From a virus, in IMG/VR virus record IMGVR_UViG_3300011113_000736, positions 1-64,000 of that record: a DNA stretch of 64,000 nucleotides. One strand, given 5' to 3'. A program made the translations under genes and the position numbers. Shown one piece after another: positions 17,660-25,126 of this stretch (the stretch's first letter is position 1; every line of letters starts with the position of its first letter). The notes beneath the pieces are model-generated. The model was not told the DNA's origin, did not search any database, and worked only from the letters and a program-made list of their open reading frames with translations.

Positions 17660-18868
17660 TTATTTATTCATTTCGTCAAATTGCTGGCAAGCTTTTAGAA
17701 AATCACCATCAGCAGTGCCTTCAATATTATTTATCATACGGTCTTCATATATTTTTTGTGCCAAATCAAAAACTTCTTTTGGTTGATCAAGAGAAAGCAT
17801 TTCAAAAACTTTTGTAATTGTATGCCCTTTGTTTTTAAACTCAGCTATTCGCATCAATTGATCGTAATTAACATTTGTAACATATTTATTCCAAGGCTCA
17901 GGCACAAACCTATCAATTGTTTCTTTGTTTGGATTAGGAAATTCACGAACAATTTTAAACCTAGATGGACGACATTTTAACGAATTGTCTACCTTTTCTA
18001 TATCGTTTGCTGTCATAATAAAAACTGTTTTGTCATATGAGTTATAAACACCATCAAGAGAATTAAGAATTGTGTCAAAGGTAAATCTAACAGTAGATGC
18101 TGTTCCATTTAAATTGTTTTGCATTACGCATTGTCTTTTATCGAAATAACTATCAAAATCTTCAAGGATTACTAATGACTTTGGCGGAATATGAGAAAAC
18201 ATTGACATAATTGAAATATTATCATATTCTGGAGTAAATGTGATATAATATGTTGGCATTTTGTATTTTTCTGCAATATATTTAATAAAACTGGTTTTGC
18301 CATTTCCGGGTGGTCCATAAAGTATGATGCCTAATTTTTTATGCTCTGATTCTAAACAATCTTGTATTTCTGTTTCCATATCTACCCAAATATTCTTTGG
18401 TTGTATGGGACAAATTGATTTTGTTTTAATTTTACCGATGTTATCAACAAAGTTTGGTGTTGTTATATAAACTGGTATTTCTTGTTTATGATTAATTTTA
18501 TATTCACACAAATTTTTTAGGAATTCACACATTTTTTTGTGTTGAAATCTTAAAAAAGTAATCCTTGTAGTATAATCTTTTCCATGCCATCCTGCGCTGA
18601 GCAAACGCTCTCCGTGATTTATATAAAAGTATGGAGATTCTTTATATTTAAGAAAAGCAATAAATTCAACAGATGTTCTATTTTCTATTCTAATTTCTTC
18701 TGCAAAAACAGTTTTATGTGTAGTCAAATCAAGAGAATAATAAATATGTTTAAATACAGCAGGCTCTATCCTTAATTCCATTGTTATTACATATTTCACT
18801 ATAGCCCATGCACTGATTAAACCAGCACCGATTGCAAATAACAAAGTTATTAAATTTTGATCTATCAT
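17660..18868 (-). CDS. BCS1-like AAA+ ATPase, membrane-anchored
   Basis: A 402-residue protein with an N-terminal transmembrane segment (LITLLFAIGAGLISAWAIV, residues 6-24), a middle domain resembling the BCS1 N-terminal region, and an AAA core: Walker A GPPGNGKT (185-192), Walker B LVILEDFD (Glu236-Asp237), and a sensor-like FIMTAND. The SRH-like region (SLKCRPSRFKIVREFPNP) also fits BCS1 relatives, which move folded proteins across membranes or act as chaperones. In phages such proteins are seen in large genomes but the role is unclear. It heads a three-gene minus-strand operon. Confidence 0.78.
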   Translation of the reverse strand: MIDQNLITLLFAIGAGLISAWAIVKYVITMELRIEPAVFKHIYYSLDLTTHKTVFAEEIRIENRTSVEFIAFLKYKESPYFYINHGERLLSAGWHGKDYTTRITFLRFQHKKMCEFLKNLCEYKINHKQEIPVYITTPNFVDNIGKIKTKSICPIQPKNIWVDMETEIQDCLESEHKKLGIILYGPPGNGKTSFIKYIAEKYKMPTYYITFTPEYDNISIMSMFSHIPPKSLVILEDFDSYFDKRQCVMQNNLNGTASTVRFTFDTILNSLDGVYNSYDKTVFIMTANDIEKVDNSLKCRPSRFKIVREFPNPNKETIDRFVPEPWNKYVTNVNYDQLMRIAEFKNKGHTITKVFEMLSLDQPKEVFDLAQKIYEDRMINNIEGTADGDFLKACQQFDEMNK

Positions 18869-18895
18869 ATTGTAAATTAGTTACTATTTTAAAAT

Positions 18896-19210
18896 ATGGA
18901 CGAAACCAAACTAAAACAAAAGCTTGAAGTTGAATTCGGCAATGATGAAAAATTATCTGTTGCTGTGTTAACATTAGTTCTTGTTGCTGCTCAAGTGTTT
19001 TTGTTTTTGCACAAAAATTGCGGATTAATGAGCAAAATGGTCAAACGATCAGCCAAAAAAAAGGGATTTTTATACAGAAAATTCATAAAAGAAAATGTTT
19101 ATCCTAAGTTAAATGACTCTGATCTTACTGAAGAACAAAAAGAATTAGCTATTGAAAAAGTAAGACAATTGATTATAGAAGATAAATTAGACGAGTTTTT
19201 ACCTAGTTAA
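18896..19210 (+). CDS. Small membrane protein
   Basis: A 104-residue protein with one predicted transmembrane helix (LSVAVLTLVLVAAQVFLFL, about residues 20-38), then a basic patch (KMVKRSAKKKGFLYRKFIK) and an acidic helical tail. It is divergent from the AAA ATPase gene by 27 bp and overlaps the following convergent gene by 8 bp. No ribosome site is clear. The topology suggests a cytoplasmic C-terminus. The function is unknown. Confidence 0.5.
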   Translation: MDETKLKQKLEVEFGNDEKLSVAVLTLVLVAAQVFLFLHKNCGLMSKMVKRSAKKKGFLYRKFIKENVYPKLNDSDLTEEQKELAIEKVRQLIIEDKLDEFLPS

Positions 19211-19709
19211 TGTCTTCCCAATCATCGTCTTCAAGCTCTTCACCAGAATAATAATAATCTATATTTTTATCAGCATATTTTGTGGCTAGATTTGTAGCTC
19301 TTGCTAATAATCCACATATAAATGTTGGGTTTCCACTAGCTTCTAATGATATGTTTTCAAAATCGGCATGTTCTACTTTAACAAATGCAAAAGATATATT
19401 TTTTCTCTTTTTTAGTTCTTCCATCATTTGTTCAATTGTCACTAAAGAAAGATCAGGAATAACACCCTCTGGTTTTTTTCCTTCAAACAGTTCTATAAAT
19501 TTGTCATACTGATGTTTGTGAAGACAGAATAACATTCTTGTGCCATCGCTATGCAACGATAAAAAATTATCAGATTGATTTGCTGCATTTGTAATCTTGA
19601 CTACTAATGCCTCTTTTGTGATGATAAAGTAAATTCTGTCTTCTTCGACAGATGTTACAGTTAAGCCTTCAACATTGGAAAACCATTTTGCAAATTCTCT
19701 AGTAGTCAT
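19203..19709 (-). CDS. Unknown protein, probable virion-associated
   Basis: A 168-residue protein overlapping the previous structural gene by 4 bp (ATGA), so the two are cotranslated. The first half is beta-rich (LTVTSVEEDRIYFIITKEALVVKI); the end is acidic (YSGEELEDDDWEDIN). The start MTTREFAKWF looks superficially like the cargo tag but the Phe is out of register. No family is recognised. Confidence 0.5.
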   Translation of the reverse strand: MTTREFAKWFSNVEGLTVTSVEEDRIYFIITKEALVVKITNAANQSDNFLSLHSDGTRMLFCLHKHQYDKFIELFEGKKPEGVIPDLSLVTIEQMMEELKKRKNISFAFVKVEHADFENISLEASGNPTFICGLLARATNLATKYADKNIDYYYSGEELEDDDWEDIN

Positions 19710-20302
19710 ACTGATGTGTTAAAACCTATGATAGTAGCTTCAAAGTCACATGTAATCACATTATTATTGTAGTAAAGCACTTCAATTAATACTGTGTCTC
19801 CAGCGTTTATTTCAAAAACTGGTGTATTAAAATAAATCATGCCATCAAGTGTGGCACTGGTTGTTCTCAATGTGTAATATTCTGTGGAGTTAACTTTTAA
19901 AGTAAATTTAGCTGGCAAATCTCCACTTACTTTCATTCCCTGAAATGAAAATACATTGGACGAAGGTATTGTGTAACTGACTACAGTTGTTGGCGTATTT
20001 GGAGAAACACCTATTTGAGCGTTGAATTCATTTACTGGATTTGCATAAGCTTTAATAATAGGTCTTACTGCAACGCCATATTCATTGCCAACAAGACTAG
20101 CATTTGATACATTGCATATCTCATAAACACCTTGACCAGCAAGAACTATCCTTGACCTGCGTCGATATACTGGTGTGCCTGATGTTAACGGGTATGGGTT
20201 TGGTATTGGAGCAAGGTCGCCGTAGTCAACGGCGGTTTCATCCATGATGGAACCTTGTTCACCTATATTGAGTTGCGTGAAATTATTTGGATCTATTGGC
20301 AT
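19706..20302 (-). CDS. Virion structural protein, beta-rich
   Basis: A 198-residue protein with the strand-rich, Thr/Ser/Asn-rich composition of tail or fibre accessory proteins (for example FTLKVNSTEYYTLRTTSAT and GDTVLIEVLYYNNNVI). It has no catalytic motifs. It starts the minus-strand pair with the 168-residue protein and is divergent from the small tagged gene at 20355 by 52 bp. A baseplate, neck or fibre role is inferred from composition only. Confidence 0.5.
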   Translation of the reverse strand: MPIDPNNFTQLNIGEQGSIMDETAVDYGDLAPIPNPYPLTSGTPVYRRRSRIVLAGQGVYEICNVSNASLVGNEYGVAVRPIIKAYANPVNEFNAQIGVSPNTPTTVVSYTIPSSNVFSFQGMKVSGDLPAKFTLKVNSTEYYTLRTTSATLDGMIYFNTPVFEINAGDTVLIEVLYYNNNVITCDFEATIIGFNTSV

Positions 20303-20346
20303 AAAACTATTTATTGAATCAGACTCATTTTTGAGACTGATTCATA

Positions 20347-20350
20347 AATA
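20347..20350 (+). promoter_or_regulatory. CATAAATA late-promoter box abutting the start of the 20355 gene
   Basis: The box CATAAATA occupies 20343-20350 and is followed by only 4 nt before the ATG at 20355. There is no Shine-Dalgarno sequence between. It is the same layout as at the cargo genes in the 42-58 kb region. Confidence 0.45.
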
Positions 20351-20354
20351 CATT

Positions 20355-20606
20355 ATGCTTTCATTCAAGAAATTTATGCAATTATCTGAAATAGCCACGG
20401 ATTCGTGGCTAGAACCACCACTTCAGCCAACTGCTGGATTGATTGCTGTTTACAATGGTCCAATTCAAGGAATTCATAGAGGTGGAGAGGAACCAATTGG
20501 ATCAGGAAGACATTATATTGATCCAGCAATGGCTCCAGTAAGAAAAGATAGATTTAAAAAGAAGAAAAACAAATTAAATCAATCTTCATCCTCATCATCA
20601 TCATAG
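20355..20606 (+). CDS. Small basic tagged protein, probable internal/capsid cargo protein
   Basis: An 83-residue protein starting MLSFKKFMQLSEIATDSW: Phe4, Phe7 and a QLSE site that obeys the (L/I)xE rule. The middle has PPLQPTAGLIAVYNGPIQGI, and the tail is strongly basic (RKDRFKKKKNKLNQ) followed by seven Ser. Small size plus a basic tail recalls T4 internal proteins that ride with the DNA. The ATG at 20355 is fixed by the tag; longer in-frame extensions upstream run into the divergent gene. The Ser run is antisense to an Asp run in the facing gene. Confidence 0.62.
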   Translation: MLSFKKFMQLSEIATDSWLEPPLQPTAGLIAVYNGPIQGIHRGGEEPIGSGRHYIDPAMAPVRKDRFKKKKNKLNQSSSSSSS

Positions 20607-20773
20607 TAGTCTTCATCTTCGTCATCCCATATGTCATCATCATCTTCGTCATTATCTAAATAATCTTCATCATCCCAAATGTCGTCATCGTCATCGTCAT
20701 CGTAGTTTTCTTCATCATCTACGATGACGCTGAAAATATTATCTAAATATTCTTCAAAGTCGTAACTTTGCAT
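20579..20773 (-). CDS. Small poly-acidic protein
   Basis: A 64-residue protein of which more than half is Asp or Glu (runs such as DDDDDDDIWDDED, repeated 'DIWDDED'). It begins MQSYDFEEYLDNIFS, which weakly resembles the cargo tag. It lies between the peptidase gene and the convergent tagged gene, overlapping the latter by 28 bp. Such acidic proteins may mimic DNA or act as counter-ions, but this is speculation. The repeat-like codons may also reflect slippage. Confidence 0.5.
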   Translation of the reverse strand: MQSYDFEEYLDNIFSVIVDDEENYDDDDDDDIWDDEDYLDNDEDDDDIWDDEDEDYYDDDEDED

Positions 20774-20788
20774 AATTACCTCAACTAG

Positions 20789-22351
20789 TTAAGCTCTTGT
20801 AGTGCTTGAACTAGAGCAAGCACTTGCCCTAGTATTACCACATTTGATAACATAGTTTGGGTTGCAACTATTTTTAATTACAGGTTTAATTTTTTCTTCG
20901 ATTGGAGGACAACCATAAGGTCCACCGCATCCACATCCGCTGATTCTATATTTCCAGCATTTTCCATATTCTGGTTGACCGGGGATAGTGCAGTTATCAA
21001 CAAATCCGTCACAACGAATCATTATTCTCTTTAACAGACCATCTTCAGAAACCATCCAAGTTTTATCAAGAAGATCATTTTGAATAATGTATTTTGCAGC
21101 CTGCTGACCACATTGAATTGATTCATTTATATCTGAACCAATCATGTCCATTTGCCCATCGTTGCCTTGATAAATCAAATCATCAACTGGCAATTTTATT
21201 TTAAGATTCTTGTACTTTTCGTCTTCCACATGAAGAATATCGCTAAGTTTAGCTTGATATTCAAATTTCATCATTGTGAACATATCATCTTTTTCTTCAT
21301 GTAACTTAATCTTGTCAGATGTTTCGTCAAGATTCATCTTAACAGTTGCAGGCATCATGTTCTTAGAAAAAAATACTCTCTTAGCAATTTCTGCCAATTC
21401 AGGATTAAGTGTTTTGCCCAAATCATAAAAAACTTTTGCAAAAGCTGTAAAGAAGCCGGGAGAAGCTGGAACAAGCTTCATGCAACGGAACAATGTGTCA
21501 CGCACGAAATCACGGGCTAATTTAACAGCAGCCACATTTTTACCTTTGGCTGTATAAATTTCAGCAAAAACACGATACAAAGCACCACTCATTACTCTTG
21601 AGAAATTGTGTGGTTCTTTTGTCAAAGCATCAGGATTTGTGCTAACATCAGCCAAAGTGTTTGGGTTGACATAAGCCAAATCATTATCAACATTTCTGAG
21701 ATAACCATTCATGCCCAATCCATTGCCAAACTGTTCAGCCAATTTAGACACTATACTGCTCTCAAATAAATTGCCTTTAGTTTCACCTAGCATAAAGTTA
21801 ATCATTGCATCATGGTGCAGTGAAGCCAAGAAAGCAAACACATCGCCAAATGCTTCATGGAATGCCCAAATTTCAATAGCACCCATTGACCAGAAATCAG
21901 GTCTCAAGAAATCAAGAACAGCGTGACCTAGTTCATGGGTCACAACATCTGCTGATAAAGATGTAAAAATTTTCTGTCCATTTTTGCCTGTAAACCAGAA
22001 AAAATTGAGACCTTTTCTGTCGTAATAAGCATTTGGCATTTGTCCAGCATTTGGATTAACCTGTAGTGTTTTAACTTTTGACCATGCGCTTATTTTGTTT
22101 AAAGCATAATTGTTATAAAAATTGTTCATGGCGAACATAAGTGTGCCAGTTGCATTTGCTGCCAAACCAGCAGGAGTTGTCCAATTTTCATTTGGACCTG
22201 TATAACCAACCACATTGAACAATGTAGAAGGAGAAAAACTAACAACTTCTGTTAATGCAGGAGTTGAGGGATCATTTAAATAATATTTTACATTTTGTTT
22301 TGCTGGTGCTACAGAAGATGTATTAATCATATTCTTTTTTACGCTAGCCAT
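20789..22351 (-). CDS. Thermolysin-like (M4/M36 type) zinc metallopeptidase
   Basis: A 520-residue protein with the gluzincin signature: HELGH (His139-Glu140...His143) and a downstream FHEAFGD (Glu166 as third zinc ligand), the spacing of M4/M36 peptidases. The preceding segment FFWFTGKNGQKIFTSLSADVV fits the strand before the active helix. The C-terminus is Cys-rich (CGCGGPYGCPP, CNPNYVIKCGN). There is no signal peptide, so release by lysis or presence in the virion is likely. GGAGGA precedes the ATG and a CATAAATA box lies upstream. It may cut host surface or other proteins. Confidence 0.75.
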   Translation of the reverse strand: MASVKKNMINTSSVAPAKQNVKYYLNDPSTPALTEVVSFSPSTLFNVVGYTGPNENWTTPAGLAANATGTLMFAMNNFYNNYALNKISAWSKVKTLQVNPNAGQMPNAYYDRKGLNFFWFTGKNGQKIFTSLSADVVTHELGHAVLDFLRPDFWSMGAIEIWAFHEAFGDVFAFLASLHHDAMINFMLGETKGNLFESSIVSKLAEQFGNGLGMNGYLRNVDNDLAYVNPNTLADVSTNPDALTKEPHNFSRVMSGALYRVFAEIYTAKGKNVAAVKLARDFVRDTLFRCMKLVPASPGFFTAFAKVFYDLGKTLNPELAEIAKRVFFSKNMMPATVKMNLDETSDKIKLHEEKDDMFTMMKFEYQAKLSDILHVEDEKYKNLKIKLPVDDLIYQGNDGQMDMIGSDINESIQCGQQAAKYIIQNDLLDKTWMVSEDGLLKRIMIRCDGFVDNCTIPGQPEYGKCWKYRISGCGCGGPYGCPPIEEKIKPVIKNSCNPNYVIKCGNTRASACSSSSTTRA

Positions 22352-22385
22352 AATTCCTCCATAATTACTTTTCTATTACTTATTT

Positions 22386-22910
22386 ATGTTTGCCATGCAA
22401 AACATAGAAGAAAAAATAGCGCAACTAAGACTAGCAGAAGCAGTTCAAAAAGATTTCTTTGGTTCAACAGGGAAAATATCAATAATTTCTAAAGTTTTTG
22501 GTTCAGAAATAATACAAGATAATTTTGCTAATAATTCTATAAGCATGTTATATGAAGATATAGAAGAATATAAGATAAATGAATTTGATGCCAATCACAC
22601 AAGCACCATAATAGGTTATCATTTCGATGGTTTGAGGATGGGCATTCCTCTTGAAATTATTCAGAAAGAATATGATAACAGTTTGAAAGTTATCTGGCAA
22701 GGTCGTATTGTTTATGAAGAAATTGATGGTGAATTAGTTTCTTTTAATCCATTGAATGAATGGGAAAGAAATATTGATTCTTTGTACTTGAAGGCTGAAC
22801 AAAAAATAGAATTAGAAAAACGAAAAAATGAAAAATTTATAAAAGATCAAATGCAAAAAGAAGAAGATAAAGAGATTCAGCGTATTAGAGAAAAATGGGG
22901 AATACTATAA
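22386..22910 (+). CDS. Unknown charged protein
   Basis: A 174-residue protein with either ATG 22386 or ATG 22395 (MQNIEEKIAQ) as start; neither has a ribosome site. The C-terminal third is a long charged helix (KAEQKIELEKRKNEKFIKDQMQKEEDK region) probably forming coiled coil. It lies 9 bp before the glycosyltransferase-like gene and is likely cotranscribed with it. No family is recognised. Confidence 0.5.
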   Translation: MFAMQNIEEKIAQLRLAEAVQKDFFGSTGKISIISKVFGSEIIQDNFANNSISMLYEDIEEYKINEFDANHTSTIIGYHFDGLRMGIPLEIIQKEYDNSLKVIWQGRIVYEEIDGELVSFNPLNEWERNIDSLYLKAEQKIELEKRKNEKFIKDQMQKEEDKEIQRIREKWGIL

Positions 22911-22919
22911 AATACAAAT

Positions 22920-23789
22920 ATGCTTTATGAAAAAGAATTTCTTGATGTAAAAGTTTGGTTATCTCAAACAGAAGGAAATATATTATTTTCTTCTGGTGCT
23001 TTTGGTGATATGTTTCTAGGAATAGACGCAGCTTTGAAATACAAATTTTCAATGGTTTATTGGAGTAAACCATCCACATTTGATTTGTCTGTAAAATTTT
23101 TATCAGCGTTCAATATAAAAAATTATGTGATCAATGTCGGTATACCAATTTGGAAAAACAAAGATACAATTGAGTTTTGTTATAATCTAAAAACTGTTTT
23201 AGAAAACAGGGGTTTCCGAACTCATGGAAATAATAAATGTCACCTTCCAATAATAAAATATTTACCAGATGTTGTTAATGAAGAATATTTTAATTTCAAA
23301 AATTACAAATTAGACTTGCCTCAGAAGTATTGTCTTTTGTGTCCTTGTGGCAGTATGAACGGTCCAAAAGCAAAGAGATTTTTTTATTTAACAGAATTTC
23401 AAAAATTAATTAGCACAGTAATGACGCATGGTATAGAACCAGTAATTGTCGGGACAAATGATCAATTTAAAAGATATGATCCTAAAAAGAAATGTAAATG
23501 GCTTCAATTTGAAAGATTTGAAAACAATCCAATAACTGTTGAATATTTTATCGAAGCAGTAAGATCATCAATGTTTGTTGTGTCTCCAGACACATCTTTA
23601 AAAACTTTATCAGCCGCAATGCATATCCCTACATTTGTATTAAAAAACAGAAATCAAAATAATGAATTTGTTAATGGCACATGGGACAGAATATTCTTAG
23701 ACAAAAAAAAATGGAAAACAATTGAATGCTTTCCATTTAATAAATTAATAGAACGAATAAACTGTTTGAACACTATAAAAATGCTTTAA
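22920..23789 (+). CDS. GT-B glycosyltransferase, family 9 (heptosyltransferase)-like
   Basis: A 289-residue protein with the GT9 outline: an N-terminal ILFSSGAFGDMFLGIDAAL segment (the glycine-rich 'GDxxL' region), a central YCLLCPCGSMNGPKAKRF strand-loop as at the start of the nucleotide-sugar domain, and near the end FVVSPDTSLKTLSAAMHIPTFVL, equivalent to the donor-binding 'GNDSGPMHLAAAL..P' motif. The family adds sugars to lipopolysaccharide core or capsule. It converges with a structural gene, overlapping by 4 bp. Confidence 0.7.
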   Translation: MLYEKEFLDVKVWLSQTEGNILFSSGAFGDMFLGIDAALKYKFSMVYWSKPSTFDLSVKFLSAFNIKNYVINVGIPIWKNKDTIEFCYNLKTVLENRGFRTHGNNKCHLPIIKYLPDVVNEEYFNFKNYKLDLPQKYCLLCPCGSMNGPKAKRFFYLTEFQKLISTVMTHGIEPVIVGTNDQFKRYDPKKKCKWLQFERFENNPITVEYFIEAVRSSMFVVSPDTSLKTLSAAMHIPTFVLKNRNQNNEFVNGTWDRIFLDKKKWKTIECFPFNKLIERINCLNTIKML

Positions 23790-24607
23790 GGCGTAATCAA
23801 ATCACCACTTGCAATCACATGTGGAATTTGGCAAACACCAATCAAATCTGATCCACTGTATTGATAAGTAGTTTTAAATGCTGCATCACCAATCGATGCT
23901 CCAGCAGGATATTTGATTTCTACAGCAATTTGACCACTTGTATAAATTCTCTTAGTGAACATGTATTGATCGTTGCAGCCCTTAAGAAGTTGCCAATCGG
24001 CACTTGGTGATGATGAATTAAATCCAGCAGCATCAATATAATCTGCTTCAATAGAGTTGCCGGTATCCAATAAAAGCAATCTTTCAGATCCCAAGTCAGT
24101 AAAATTAAATCTTTGAGCAATATCATAACGCTTGAAATAACTTGGCAACTCTTGAATTGGAGCAAACTTATTAAACTGAATAACACCTTCAGCACTTGTG
24201 TTATTAACATAAGCTTTGAAATTAGGCTTTGGTTTTTTAGATTTAATTAAAACTTTATTGCCCGTTACCCCAACATTGTTTGTTTTAAAAACAGATGCGA
24301 TGAAAAAAGAAGAAAACAAACTATTTGCATTTAAAGCAGAAACAACTTCTGCTGCCGTTGTGCTTGCGGCAGTTGCTCCAGCAATATTAACTGTAACATT
24401 TGCGTAATTCATTTGCTCTAAATCATAACAAAAAGATAATGTCAAATTTGAAGCGGCAGAAAAATCGTAAGGTTCTACATTCCCACTCAAAATGTAATCA
24501 GGTCTATTGGTATTAGCCTTAATTTTGAAAGTCTGTTGATACTGCCTATCGGCAGATAGCAAACTACCACGAAATTCAAAATCATAAACATTCATGAAAA
24601 ACGACAT
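23786..24607 (-). CDS. Virion structural protein
   Basis: A 273-residue protein beginning MSFFMNVYDFEFRGSLLSADRQYQQTF region, beta-rich and low in charge, with Ala/Thr/Ser stretches (AGATAASTTAAEVV). The pattern suits a tail or neck protein; the ending GVCQIPHVIASGDLITP lacks enzyme motifs. AAGGT precedes the ATG. It is followed on the same strand side by the ferritin-like gene upstream of it and convergent with the GT9-like gene. No family is recognised. Confidence 0.5.
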   Translation of the reverse strand: MSFFMNVYDFEFRGSLLSADRQYQQTFKIKANTNRPDYILSGNVEPYDFSAASNLTLSFCYDLEQMNYANVTVNIAGATAASTTAAEVVSALNANSLFSSFFIASVFKTNNVGVTGNKVLIKSKKPKPNFKAYVNNTSAEGVIQFNKFAPIQELPSYFKRYDIAQRFNFTDLGSERLLLLDTGNSIEADYIDAAGFNSSSPSADWQLLKGCNDQYMFTKRIYTSGQIAVEIKYPAGASIGDAAFKTTYQYSGSDLIGVCQIPHVIASGDLITP

Positions 24608-24616
24608 AGTTATACC

Positions 24617-25063
24617 TTAATAGTTTAGAAGCCTCTTATATTTATCTACATCGGCTCGACTTTTTTCTATTTGCTTCTCATAAAAAACTTCTAACCACTT
24701 ACTTGTTGTTTTGTTTTCTAAATTTTGCACCATCCCAATTCTTTCTACATAATTATCTACTACTTCTTCTTCCATTTCCAACGCATACCTCAAAGCTTCC
24801 CTTGGAGATGTGAAAATTTCATATTTTTCATATCCTTGAGCTTGTAAACAATTCAAATTGCCACCCAAACCAACAATCATGTCTTGGAAATTTGTCACAT
24901 GAGACATTTCTTCTTTGGCTTCCTTTTCAAACATTTCAATATATTCTACCGCATCCATACCCTTTATTGAGCTTGCATTTGTCAAATAAAACAACATGTG
25001 CTTGCGCTCATTACGCAAATCCAAATAAATCAAATCCAAAACATTCTGATCAACTTGTGGCAT
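24617..25063 (-). CDS. Ferritin-like/rubrerythrin-fold protein
   Basis: A 148-residue four-helix protein with carboxylate-His metal-ligand spacing in each helix: RNERKHMLFY, EKEAKEEMSHVTNF, EMEEEVVDNYVERI and FYEKQIEKSRADVDKY. This is the Glu...ExxH pattern of di-iron ferritin-like folds. The ATG at 25063 is preferred because GGAGGG lies directly before it. It is divergent from the terminase gene. The role is unknown: iron storage, oxidative protection, or a purely structural use of the fold. Confidence 0.65.
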   Translation of the reverse strand: MPQVDQNVLDLIYLDLRNERKHMLFYLTNASSIKGMDAVEYIEMFEKEAKEEMSHVTNFQDMIVGLGGNLNCLQAQGYEKYEIFTSPREALRYALEMEEEVVDNYVERIGMVQNLENKTTSKWLEVFYEKQIEKSRADVDKYKRLLNY

Positions 25064-25111
25064 TTTTGCACCCTCCACAATAAATATAGCATTTTTTTAT
25101 TCAAAATGCTA

Positions 25112-25118
25112 CTAAATA
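25112..25118 (+). promoter_or_regulatory. CTAAATA late-promoter box before the terminase gene
   Basis: CTAAATA ends 8 nt before the terminase ATG at 25127, and no ribosome site lies between. With T4-type geometry the transcript would start only about 2 nt before the start codon. Confidence 0.4.
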
Positions 25119-25126
25119 ATTATTGC

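Noticed and set aside
19203-19709. MTTREFAKWF as another capsid tag
   Set aside because: The first Phe is at residue 6 rather than 3-4 and no L/IxE site follows; the gene also has no box at its start codon.
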